DNA from: Bin5 sp022821545
GTDB lineage: Bacteria; Chloroflexota; Anaerolineae; Caldilineales; Caldilineaceae
Reading direction: 5' to 3'
Assembly (NCBI GenBank): GCA_963664085.2
Contig: CAXXLO010000002.1
Location: 4,774,001-4,838,000 of the forward strand
DNA: 64,000 nucleotides
Positions 18,757 through 26,288 of the stretch are shown piece after piece; position 1 is the stretch's first letter, and the number at the start of each line of letters is the position of its first letter. The translations under genes and the position numbers were made by a program. A model generated the notes under the pieces. The model worked only from the letters and a program-made list of their open reading frames with translations, did no database searches and was not told the DNA's origin.

Positions 18757-20757
18757 CTATGTGTCCTCACCTGCGCGGATGAAGTACTGCTCCATCCCCG
18801 TATTTGAAGGCGAACGCGGCTGGTCGTCGAACATGCCGTCTTCGGGCACGTTGCGGAAGTAGTTCTTGACGATCACCGGCTGCGGCGGGGCGGTGGTTAC
18901 GCCGATCTGCCACAGGTTCTCCATGTTGAGCTCGAGAATCTCGCGGAACAGCGCATGCTGAGTCTCAACGTCCACGGTCGTCTTGATCTCTTCCCAGATC
19001 TCTATCGCCTTCAGAATGTCGCCGGTCGGCTCAAACCCCTCTTTGCCGCCGCTGTTGTAGTAGAAGGCGTACTGCCGCAGAGCATAGTTGTTCACGATCG
19101 GCACGAAGGAGCGGGGTTCGATAAAGGGGTTCCACTCGCCGCTGCTGTGCCATACGCCCAGGTCCAGCTCGTTGGCGCTGAGGCGCTGTCCGAAGAGACT
19201 GCGGTCGATTTCGGTGCTGATCAGCTCCAGCCCGATCTCCTTCCATTGCGAAGTCAATAGCTCGGCGATGTCGCCCCAGGCGGCGAAGATTGCCACATAT
19301 TCAAATACCAGGCTGAGCCGCTCCCCGTCGGGGCGCAGTCTGTAGCCTTCGTCGTCACGCTCGGTCAGACCCATTTCATCCAGGTAGGCATTGGCCTGAT
19401 CCGGATCGTGCTCGGTCATACTCTTGGCCTGGGGCTCCCAGTAGACCGGCGAATTCTTGGTCGGGGAAACCTGCGTGGGTTCGGTCTGGCCCAGGTAGAC
19501 GGCTTCGTTGATGTCTGCACGGTTCATGCCCAGCGAGAGCGCGTAGCGGAAGCGCTTGTCCTGGACGATCTCTCGCAGCACGGGATCCTTGTTGGTGTGA
19601 TTGAGATGCAGGACCGTATCGGTTACCTGCCCTCTGTTCCAAAGCATGACGCGGTAGTTGCCTCTCTCCCGGTTCTCCATGAACAGAGGCACGTTGTCGA
19701 ATGTGATGTGCCGGAGCTGCATGTCCACTTCACCCTGGATCGCCCGCAGGTTAAGTTGGTCCTTGCCGTCGACCAGGCTCCAGTGGATGCTGTCGATGTA
19801 GGGCAGCTGGTTGCCCTCCGGATCGACCTTCCAATAAAAGGCGTTGCGATCTGCCACCAGCGGGTCGCTGTGCGAAGGCGTGCTCAGATTCCAGGGAAGG
19901 TAGCTGGGCGTGTCCGGGTTGCGGCGCGTGTCCGGCTTGGTGCCGAACAGCTGGTACCAGTGCTCCACGCCGGCATCCTTCATCATCGCTTCCAGCTCGT
20001 CCTTGTCTGCATAGTCGATATGGAACTGTTTCAGGTAATGAGCGCAGTATCTGGCGAATCTGTCCCCCCACAGTGAGCCCAGCACGTTGATAAACAGGGC
20101 ATAGGGAGCCGCAAACTTGAATTCGACCTTGTAATCATCGATCTTTGAGATTACCACCGGCTCGCCTGCGACAATGAGCCAGTTGGGGAACGAGGGTGTC
20201 AGGTCCTCGTTGAGGAGCACATCCTCGTAATAGAAGAGGAGGTCATTGGCCGTGTACGGCTCGCCGTCAGACCATCTCATCCCCGGGCGCAGGTTGAATG
20301 TGAAGGTCGAGCCGTCGTCAGACACTTCCCAGCTCTCGAAGACGTTCGGGTTGATCTGCGTACCGTCTTTGTTGTAGCGCACGAGATGCTCACCGCCGAC
20401 CTTGCCCCCCAGCTGATTATCGCTGGCCGAAGTCGCAAGCCGGTTCCAGATGCCGCCGTAGTCACCAATCTCTTCCTCCGGAGTGATTACCAGTGGTTCC
20501 ACCGGCAGCCGCTCATCCACAGGCGGCAACTCGCCGTTCGCCACCATCTCCGCAAGCATCGGCGCCTCGTTGTACTTCGAAGGCGCCGCAGCGGGTTCGG
20601 CTGCTGCCTCCTCAGCGGGCGCCTCGGCCGGCGCTTCATCTTCCGCCGGCGGTCCGCCGTCCGCGCCGCAGGCCACGACCACTACCCCTGCAGCCGTAAA
20701 CGCAGAGACGCGCATGAACTCCCGCCGCGAAATCCTCCCGTGTGCTCTCTTCCGCAT
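18757..20757 (-). CDS. Extracytoplasmic solute-binding lipoprotein, SBP_bac_5 family (binding protein 3)
   Basis: A 666-residue family-5 binding protein. ATG 20757 has a perfect AAGGAGG seven bases upstream, suggesting strong translation. The Tat leader has SRREFMRVS (Arg 11-12) with lipobox Cys30, then an Ala/Glu/Pro linker and the APMLAEMV..GELPPVDERLP motif. SBP_5 core segments are clear (FTFNLRPGMRWSDGEPYTANDLLFYYEDVL). No transporter genes are adjacent, so it probably feeds the single Opp-type permease of this locus. Ligand unknown. Confidence 0.92.
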   Translation of the reverse strand: MRKRAHGRISRREFMRVSAFTAAGVVVVACGADGGPPAEDEAPAEAPAEEAAAEPAAAPSKYNEAPMLAEMVANGELPPVDERLPVEPLVITPEEEIGDYGGIWNRLATSASDNQLGGKVGGEHLVRYNKDGTQINPNVFESWEVSDDGSTFTFNLRPGMRWSDGEPYTANDLLFYYEDVLLNEDLTPSFPNWLIVAGEPVVISKIDDYKVEFKFAAPYALFINVLGSLWGDRFARYCAHYLKQFHIDYADKDELEAMMKDAGVEHWYQLFGTKPDTRRNPDTPSYLPWNLSTPSHSDPLVADRNAFYWKVDPEGNQLPYIDSIHWSLVDGKDQLNLRAIQGEVDMQLRHITFDNVPLFMENRERGNYRVMLWNRGQVTDTVLHLNHTNKDPVLREIVQDKRFRYALSLGMNRADINEAVYLGQTEPTQVSPTKNSPVYWEPQAKSMTEHDPDQANAYLDEMGLTERDDEGYRLRPDGERLSLVFEYVAIFAAWGDIAELLTSQWKEIGLELISTEIDRSLFGQRLSANELDLGVWHSSGEWNPFIEPRSFVPIVNNYALRQYAFYYNSGGKEGFEPTGDILKAIEIWEEIKTTVDVETQHALFREILELNMENLWQIGVTTAPPQPVIVKNYFRNVPEDGMFDDQPRSPSNTGMEQYFIRAGEDT

Positions 20758-20831
20758 GTTTTGCCTCCTTGAGCAGTATAAAGGACTCTATATTCTACTT
20801 GTCAGGGAGTAAGCCAAGTACCCAGGCCAAT

Positions 20832-20841
20832 GGCCCGGGCC
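20832..20841. other. Perfect GC palindrome, possible stem-loop
   Basis: GGCCCGGGCC lies between the FAH-family gene and the binding protein 3 gene. It could be part of a transcription stop or an operator. Confidence 0.25.
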
Positions 20842-20878
20842 CTCGGGACTGAGTGTGCGGTAGGATCCCAACCCCTCA

Positions 20879-20906
20879 ATCGGCATCCTAACATCGGCAT
20901 CCTAAC
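20879..20906. repeat. Tandem 14-bp duplication
   Basis: ATCGGCATCCTAAC occurs twice head to tail, in the leader between two minus-strand genes about 120-150 bases upstream of binding protein 3. No function is evident. Confidence 0.7.
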
Positions 20907-20961
20907 ATAGCCCGGCAGGTGGAACAACCGTTGAAAAAACGCCCTCTGCTGCGGCTTGGCC

Positions 20962-21801
20962 CTACCAGCTGCGGCCCGATGGGTCGGAGCAGTGAACGAC
21001 GAGGGCCGGCCCCAATTGGTCGATCTGAAGCCGAACGGTGTCGCCGTCCTGGACCGCTTCGAGGCCGAAATGATGGGTGCCGGTGGCCACCACGTCGCCA
21101 GGCTGCAGGGGAAGCACGTTCGTTACCTCGGCCAGCAGCTCGGGAATGTGACGGTCCATGTCTGCCGTGGTGATGTCGTGCTTCTTTTCGTCATTGACCC
21201 ACAGCCGCACGTTCAAGTCGTTCGCGTTGGGAACCTCGTCGCGGGTCACCAATACCGGTCCCAGGGGCGCAAAGGTATGCCAGGATTTCCCCAGGAAAAA
21301 ACCGCCGGGCAAGCCTCTGGCCGAAACGTCGATGAACTGCGTGTACCCGAAGACGTGATCCATGGCCTCCTCGGCCGCCAGATAGCTGGCCGGTTTGCCG
21401 ATGACAATCGCCAGCTCCGGTTCAAAGTGAAAGACGCTGGCCTCCGCGCTGGGCAGGACCACGGTGCCGCCGTGGCCCAGGGCCGCGTTGGGCGACTTCA
21501 GGAAGGCGTTGAAGAGACCCCGTTCCGGCTTGGCCGGCTCCAGGTAGTTGCCCGCCAGGCAGACCAGTTGACCCGGCCTCGGCATCGAAGGGCGGCAGGT
21601 CACTTCATCCAGGGAGACGCCGCTGGCGGAGGCGGCCGCGTCGCGAAGGCGCGGCTCGACATTCTCCCAGTCGCAGATCACCATCTGCATCATCTCCTGC
21701 GGAGAGTGGTGGCCGCAATCCGCCACCGCCGCCGAGACATCCAGGACCTGGTCGCCGTTCCACACACCCAGCTTGTAGTCATCGAATAGCATGAGTTGCA
21801 T
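20962..21801 (-). CDS. Fumarylacetoacetate hydrolase (FAH) family enzyme
   Basis: A 279-residue FAH-fold protein, a family that hydrolyses, decarboxylates or isomerises 2-oxo acids with a divalent metal. Metal-ligand segments are visible: FEPELAIVIG for the E-x-E pair and a downstream Asp in FGYTQFIDVSARG. The loop GKSWHTFAPLGPVLVTRDEV and the GDVVATGTHHFG segment near the C-terminus are also family typical. AAGGA-like bases precede ATG 21801. In sugar-acid pathways such enzymes act on 2-keto-3-deoxy-acids or their dehydration products, which fits the dehydratase encoded divergently at 22735. The exact reaction is unknown. Confidence 0.85.
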   Translation of the reverse strand: MQLMLFDDYKLGVWNGDQVLDVSAAVADCGHHSPQEMMQMVICDWENVEPRLRDAAASASGVSLDEVTCRPSMPRPGQLVCLAGNYLEPAKPERGLFNAFLKSPNAALGHGGTVVLPSAEASVFHFEPELAIVIGKPASYLAAEEAMDHVFGYTQFIDVSARGLPGGFFLGKSWHTFAPLGPVLVTRDEVPNANDLNVRLWVNDEKKHDITTADMDRHIPELLAEVTNVLPLQPGDVVATGTHHFGLEAVQDGDTVRLQIDQLGPALVVHCSDPSGRSW

Positions 21802-21838
21802 CGTCTTTTTCCTTTTGTTGTATCTGTTGAAGATTTTG

Positions 21839-21876
21839 AGGCGCAGCTGCCCGGCGCTGCAAACAGGACTGCGCCT
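21839..21876 (-). promoter_or_regulatory. Inverted repeat in the leader of the FAH-family gene
   Basis: AGGCGCAG and CTGCGCCT form a perfect 8-bp inverted repeat with a 22-nt loop, 38-75 bases upstream of ATG 21801. It may be an operator or a 5'-UTR hairpin. Confidence 0.4.
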
Positions 21877-22353
21877 TGGAGATCATAAGAGGTGAGTCAC
21901 CGACCCGTAGAAGGCTGCTGTGGCAATCGCGGGTAGAATGATCCAAAACAGGGCCTATTGTACCAGAATGGCCCCCTGAGGAGAACTGCAATGGACTCCG
22001 GGCGAAGACTTCCGCAGGTGGACCGTGTGCAGGCCGCAGCCGAGCACAAACTGCACCGGACCGGAGACGGACCGGCCCCGAAAGTCTCTAATGCCTGTCA
22101 CCTGCCGGGTCCTCTGCCGGCAACAGGGGCCGAAAGCGGCGGGCCCCGGCAGCGCAGATATGTGCGAGACTGTGCGCCATTCGAGGGAGGACGGCGCACC
22201 AACCTGTAACACTGCCCGGACCCGCCCGCCGCCGTCCGAAATTCGTGTACTTCACCTATCCCTGAGTAAAGATTATATCAGCCCATATGTTCTATCGTCA
22301 AATTGGGGATCTTCCGCGCGGCTGCACTCAAATCTCGGAGGAAACTCTCGCAT

Positions 22354-22490
22354 TCTCTCGTCCTCTCCCACACATCCCCCCAAAAACAACCACAGCCCGC
22401 GGCCCCCCCATTTCCCCCCAATCTCTCGTCCTCTCTCGTGTCCTCTCACATAGCCCCCGCAACACGTCCATCCAACCCTGTCCTCTAACC
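22354..22490. repeat. Imperfect tandem repeat (about 68 bp) with long C-tracts
   Basis: TCTCTCGTCCTCTC occurs at 22354-22367 and again at 22422-22435, each followed by a C-rich stretch. C-runs at 22376-22381, 22396-22398, 22403-22409 and 22414-22419 make the minus strand a possible G-quadruplex former. Confidence 0.55.
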
Positions 22491-22734
22491 GCCGCAGTCC
22501 CAAAAACCAAAAACTGAAAACCAAAAACCGCAGTTCCCACCTTTGGCTTTCAACGACAAAACGAAGTACAATCTTGCCGTGTCTGCGCATCATCCTTCTG
22601 CCGTTTCCGGTGACGGAAGCGGCAGTCAGACTCTCAGTTGGAGAAGACCTGACTAGGGGTCGCAGCAAGTTCACGATTCAGCTGGGCATTACGGGCCCGG
22701 TTTCACGCAACTCTATCATCTGCGGAGCCACTCA

Positions 22735-23925
22735 ATGCGGATCACCGATCTCAAGTGCGCCATTCTCGGCGGCAGTCCCGTCGTTCGCATTACGACCGAT
22801 GCCGGCGTCGAGGGCTATGGACAGGCCGAGCACTTTAAGCCCTACCTCAAGCCCCACGTGCTCTTCTACCGCGACTTCCTTATCGGGCAGGACCCGACCG
22901 ACGTGGAGCGGGTGATGTTGCGAATTCGGCGCCTCGGCAGCTTCAAACCGTGGGGCAGCGCTGTCAGCGCCATCGAGATGGCGCTCTGGGATATCGCGGG
23001 CAAGGCCGCCAATCTGCCGGTCTACAAGCTGCTCGGCGGCAAGGTGCGCGACAAAGTGCTCGTTTACAACGGCGCGCTCCGCTTCCCGCTGGCCGGACAG
23101 GAGCCTGGGCACTACGCCGAAAACATGGCCCGAATGGCGGAGGCCCGGGAAAACTTCGCCATTATCAAGCAGGGCATCGGCTACCACAGCGCCATGCCCG
23201 ACGAACTGGACGACTTCTCCTACGGCGAGCGCCTGGGCGTGAGCCACCAGACCGAACGCGGGCTGCTGACGGAGAGGGGAATGGGCCACGTGGTGGCCTG
23301 CATCGAGGCGATGAAGGATGTACTCGGCGACCGCGTCGGCCTCGCACTCGACTGCGGACCCGGCTGGACCGTGCCTGACGCAATCCGGCTGGCCAGGGCT
23401 GTGGAGGGCATGCACATCATGTGGCTGGAGGATACCATCACCGGCGACTACACCCCCTATGTGCTCGCCGAGCTGTACCGCGAACTGACTCGCAGCACCT
23501 CTACGCCAATCCATACCGGCGAACAAATCTACCTCCGCCAGCACTTCAAACCGCTTTTCGAAATGCAGGCCGTCAACATCGTCGGGCCGGACCCGGCAGA
23601 CATCGGGGGCATCGCGGAACTCAAGTGGGTGGCTGAATACGCCGACCTGCACGGAATCCTCATGGCCCCCCATGGAACTGGCGACGGACTGATCGGACTG
23701 GCCGCGCTCGTCCAGGTGGCCGCGACTTTGCCCCGTAACTACATCGCCTTCGAATATCCGGTGGGCCGGCCGGAATGGTGGTATGATATTGTCGACGGCC
23801 TGCCTGACCCCATCGTGGAAAACAGCTACATCAACGTCTGGGATCGGCCCGGTCTCGGTGTCACGTTTAACAAGGCCGCCGCCGCGAAGCATCTGGCGCC
23901 GGAAGACAAAGACTTCTTCAACTGA
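22735..23925 (+). CDS. Enolase-superfamily sugar-acid dehydratase (mandelate racemase/galactonate dehydratase-like)
   Basis: A 396-residue member of the MR/MLE branch, which abstracts the proton alpha to a carboxylate and usually dehydrates an aldonic or uronic acid. Visible active-site elements are the metal ligands Asp (LALDCGPGW), Glu (MWLEDTITG) and Glu (IHTGEQIY), and a catalytic Asp/His dyad (GPDPADIGGI and APHGTGDG). The capping domain holds SAIEMALWDIAGKAANLPVYKLLGG. GGAG lies eight bases before ATG 22735. It leads a tight plus-strand operon (18 nt to the next gene). The exact sugar acid is unknown. Confidence 0.9.
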   Translation: MRITDLKCAILGGSPVVRITTDAGVEGYGQAEHFKPYLKPHVLFYRDFLIGQDPTDVERVMLRIRRLGSFKPWGSAVSAIEMALWDIAGKAANLPVYKLLGGKVRDKVLVYNGALRFPLAGQEPGHYAENMARMAEARENFAIIKQGIGYHSAMPDELDDFSYGERLGVSHQTERGLLTERGMGHVVACIEAMKDVLGDRVGLALDCGPGWTVPDAIRLARAVEGMHIMWLEDTITGDYTPYVLAELYRELTRSTSTPIHTGEQIYLRQHFKPLFEMQAVNIVGPDPADIGGIAELKWVAEYADLHGILMAPHGTGDGLIGLAALVQVAATLPRNYIAFEYPVGRPEWWYDIVDGLPDPIVENSYINVWDRPGLGVTFNKAAAAKHLAPEDKDFFN

Positions 23926-23943
23926 ACCAAGGAGCCCTGAACC

Positions 23944-25071
23944 ATGTCCAGTTCCGACATCTATGAGACCCTGGGTATCCGGCCGATCATCAACGCCGGC
24001 GGCCACATGACGGTTCTTGGCGGCTCGGTCCTCTCGCCGGAGGTGCGCGAGGCGATGGAGTCTGCCAATACTGCCTACACCTTGATGGACGACGTGTTTG
24101 ACGGCGCCGGCAATGCCATCGCCAATATGCTGGGCACTGGCGGCGGCCTGGTTACTTCCGGGTGCTATGCTGCCCTCGTGCAGGGCGCGGCGGCCATCCT
24201 CGCCGGCAGCGATGCCGAGCGCATCCGCCAGCTGCCCGATACGACAGGCATGAAAGACGAGTTCCTGATCCAGAAGGCCACCCGCTATCGCTATGACCGC
24301 AGCGTCACCGTGCCGGGAGGAAAGCTCGTGGAGGTGGGCGGCGACGACGGCTGCACGCCCCAGCAGTTGCGCGACGCAATCGGGCCGCAGACGGCAGGTA
24401 TCCTCTATTTCGCGGCCGGCGAACGGTTCCCCGGTACGGTTTCGCTGCCCGATGCCATCGACATTGCCCATGCCGCCGGTCTTCCCATCCTGGTCGATGC
24501 CGCAGCGGAGATCTACCCATTGGAGCGTATGAGACGCGTCGCCACCAGTGGGGCGGACCTCGTCTGCTTCGGCGGCAAATACCTCGGTTCCGGCAACTCG
24601 ACCGGCATCCTTTGCGGCAGCCGCGAGTATGTCGGCATGGCGCGCCTCAACGGCTTTACCGGCTTTGAGACCGGCAACAACAGCATCGGCCGCGGCTATA
24701 AGGTTGACCGCCAGGAGGTCGTCGGAACGACGATTGCCCTCCGCCACTGGTTGGACGCCGATCACGAGCAGCGCCTGCAAGTGCAGTCCGATCGCATTGC
24801 CGTGATCGCCGCCGGTCTGGCCGGCGTTCCTGGCGTGAACGCCGACAATATGTGGGAGGAGGACGGAGAAGGCCCGTGGATGCGCCTGAGTGTCAACTGG
24901 GATGAAGGGGAGAAGGGCCGGACTGCCGCCGACGTTTCCGAGGCCCTCCAAAACGGATCGCCCGCCATCTTCTGCCGTTCCGATCCTGGCAGCCTCCACA
25001 TCGCCGTCCATACTTTGCGCGAAGGTGAGACCGAAATCGTTCTGCGGCGGCTTCAGGAAGAATTGGCCTGA
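23944..25071 (+). CDS. SelA-like PLP-dependent enzyme (amino-sugar-acid ammonia-lyase type)
   Basis: A 375-residue fold-type I PLP protein of the SelA/DgaE group, opening IYETLGIRPIINAGGHMTVLGGSVLSPEV. The internal aldimine lysine is visible in CFGGKYLGSGNSTGILCG, and a PLP-binding Asp in PILVDAAAEIYP. True selenocysteine synthase is ~460 residues and works with tRNA; this shorter form resembles D-glucosaminate-6-phosphate ammonia-lyase-type enzymes that remove ammonia from amino acids or amino sugar acids. The operon setting, between a sugar-acid dehydratase and an aminotransferase, supports a catabolic lyase. Substrate unassigned. Confidence 0.8.
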   Translation: MSSSDIYETLGIRPIINAGGHMTVLGGSVLSPEVREAMESANTAYTLMDDVFDGAGNAIANMLGTGGGLVTSGCYAALVQGAAAILAGSDAERIRQLPDTTGMKDEFLIQKATRYRYDRSVTVPGGKLVEVGGDDGCTPQQLRDAIGPQTAGILYFAAGERFPGTVSLPDAIDIAHAAGLPILVDAAAEIYPLERMRRVATSGADLVCFGGKYLGSGNSTGILCGSREYVGMARLNGFTGFETGNNSIGRGYKVDRQEVVGTTIALRHWLDADHEQRLQVQSDRIAVIAAGLAGVPGVNADNMWEEDGEGPWMRLSVNWDEGEKGRTAADVSEALQNGSPAIFCRSDPGSLHIAVHTLREGETEIVLRRLQEELA

Positions 25072-25097
25072 CGCCGCCGCTCATAAGGAAAACTGAC

Positions 25098-26270
25098 ATG
25101 CCCCAATCCCGAGCCGGCCGCCATTTTCTGCAAATTCCCGGCCCGACAAACTTGCCCGATCGCGTCCAGCGCGCGCTCTCCCGCCCCACCATCGACCACC
25201 GGGGGCCCGCATGGGCACGGTTGACCTTCAGCATTCTGGAGCGATTGCAACAGGTCTTCCGGACGAGCGGACCGGTGGTCGTCTATCCTTCATCCGGCAA
25301 CGGCGCGTGGGAGGCGGCGCTGGTGAATACGCTCTCTCCCGGTGCCCGCGTTCTGTTTGGCTCGAACGGCCAGTTCGCCGCCGGTTGGCAGAAGGTGGCC
25401 AGGGGCGTGGGCCTGACAGTAGAGGAGTTGCAGGGCGACTGGAGTTGCCCGATCGATCTTGCCGCGCTTGAAAACCGCCTCGCTGAGGACCGGGGCCGGG
25501 AGATTCGTGCCCTTGCCCTCGTCCACAACGAGACCTCCACCGGTGTCGTTAACGACATCGCCGGCGCCCGGCAGGCGCTTGATAGCACGGGCCACGACGC
25601 GCTGCTGCTTGTGGACGTGGTCTCCTCTCTGGGCGCAATGGACTACAGGCACGAAGAGTGGGGCGTGGATGTGACCGTCGCCGGTTCGCAGAAGGGGCTG
25701 ATGGTACCCCCTGGTCTTGGCTTCAACGCGCCCAGCCGTAAAGCCCTGGCGGCAGCGAAATCGGCCCAGCTGCCCGGATCCTATTGGAGCTGGGAGAACA
25801 TTCTGGAGTTCAACCGCGACGGCTTCTATCCCTACACGCCGGCCATAAATCTGTTTTTCGCACTGGATGAAGCGCTGTCGATGCTGCTCGAAGAAGGTCT
25901 GCCTGACGTTTTCGCCCGTCACGCCCGCCTCGCGGAAGCCACCCGGCAGGCTGTGCGCGGTTGGGGCTTGGATGTCTTCTGCCGGGACCCCAAAGCCTAT
26001 TCGCAGGCCCTCACCGCGGTGGCGATGCCGGCAGGCTACAATGCCGATGTCCTGCGCCAAGTCATCCTGGAAAGGTTCGACATGTCACTGGGCACCGGTC
26101 TTGGTCGGCTGAAAGGTAAAGTCTTTCGTATCGGCCATCTCGGCGACCTGAACGAGCTTACGCTCGCCGGCACCCTTTGCGGTGTCGAAATGGGACTGGC
26201 GGCCTGCGGCGTTCCCCATGTGAGCGGGGGAATCAATCAGGCGCTGGCTTTCCTGGCGAAGGAACCGTAA
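25098..26270 (+). CDS. Class V aminotransferase, alanine/serine-glyoxylate aminotransferase-like
   Basis: A 390-residue fold-type I PLP enzyme. The N-terminal QIPGPTNLPDRV and DHRGPAW motifs are typical of the AGXT/SGAT family. The Schiff-base Lys is in VAGSQKGLMVPPGLGF, and the PLP-contacting Asp is in LLLVDVVSSLGAMDY. Members transfer the amino group of serine, alanine or similar donors to glyoxylate. It follows the SelA-like gene by 26 nt and precedes a glycolate/lactate-dehydrogenase-like gene by 18 nt. A pathway through glyoxylate or hydroxypyruvate is therefore plausible. Confidence 0.88.
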   Translation: MPQSRAGRHFLQIPGPTNLPDRVQRALSRPTIDHRGPAWARLTFSILERLQQVFRTSGPVVVYPSSGNGAWEAALVNTLSPGARVLFGSNGQFAAGWQKVARGVGLTVEELQGDWSCPIDLAALENRLAEDRGREIRALALVHNETSTGVVNDIAGARQALDSTGHDALLLVDVVSSLGAMDYRHEEWGVDVTVAGSQKGLMVPPGLGFNAPSRKALAAAKSAQLPGSYWSWENILEFNRDGFYPYTPAINLFFALDEALSMLLEEGLPDVFARHARLAEATRQAVRGWGLDVFCRDPKAYSQALTAVAMPAGYNADVLRQVILERFDMSLGTGLGRLKGKVFRIGHLGDLNELTLAGTLCGVEMGLAACGVPHVSGGINQALAFLAKEP

Positions 26271-26288
26271 CGCATCCTCCCTCTTACG

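Larger units (their letters stand above)
21802..22734. other. Long divergent intergenic region (933 bp) without a convincing gene
   Basis: It separates the minus-strand transport/propeller block from the plus-strand catabolic operon and should hold the promoters of both. Short open frames here lack coding character. The middle part (about 22350-22530) is strongly pyrimidine-rich on the plus strand, with imperfect repeats and short A-rich repeats of the type CCAAAAAC. Confidence 0.6.

Noticed and set aside
21955..22212. Open frames on both strands in the 22-kb intergenic region
   Set aside because: Low-complexity, Pro/Arg/Cys-rich products, no ribosome-binding site and no recognisable domain; they mirror each other on opposite strands, as expected for GC-rich non-coding sequence.
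22354..22530. CRISPR array
   Set aside because: Repeats are imperfect, low-complexity and only two units; no regular spacers and no cas genes.
22732..25011. 759-codon minus-strand frame opposite the dehydratase and SelA-like genes
   Set aside because: Antisense shadow of two well-supported PLP/enolase-superfamily genes; GC-rich codons suppress stops on the reverse strand.
23944..25071. Selenocysteine synthase (SelA)
   Set aside because: Too short, no selB, selD or tRNA-Sec nearby, and the operon context is catabolic.
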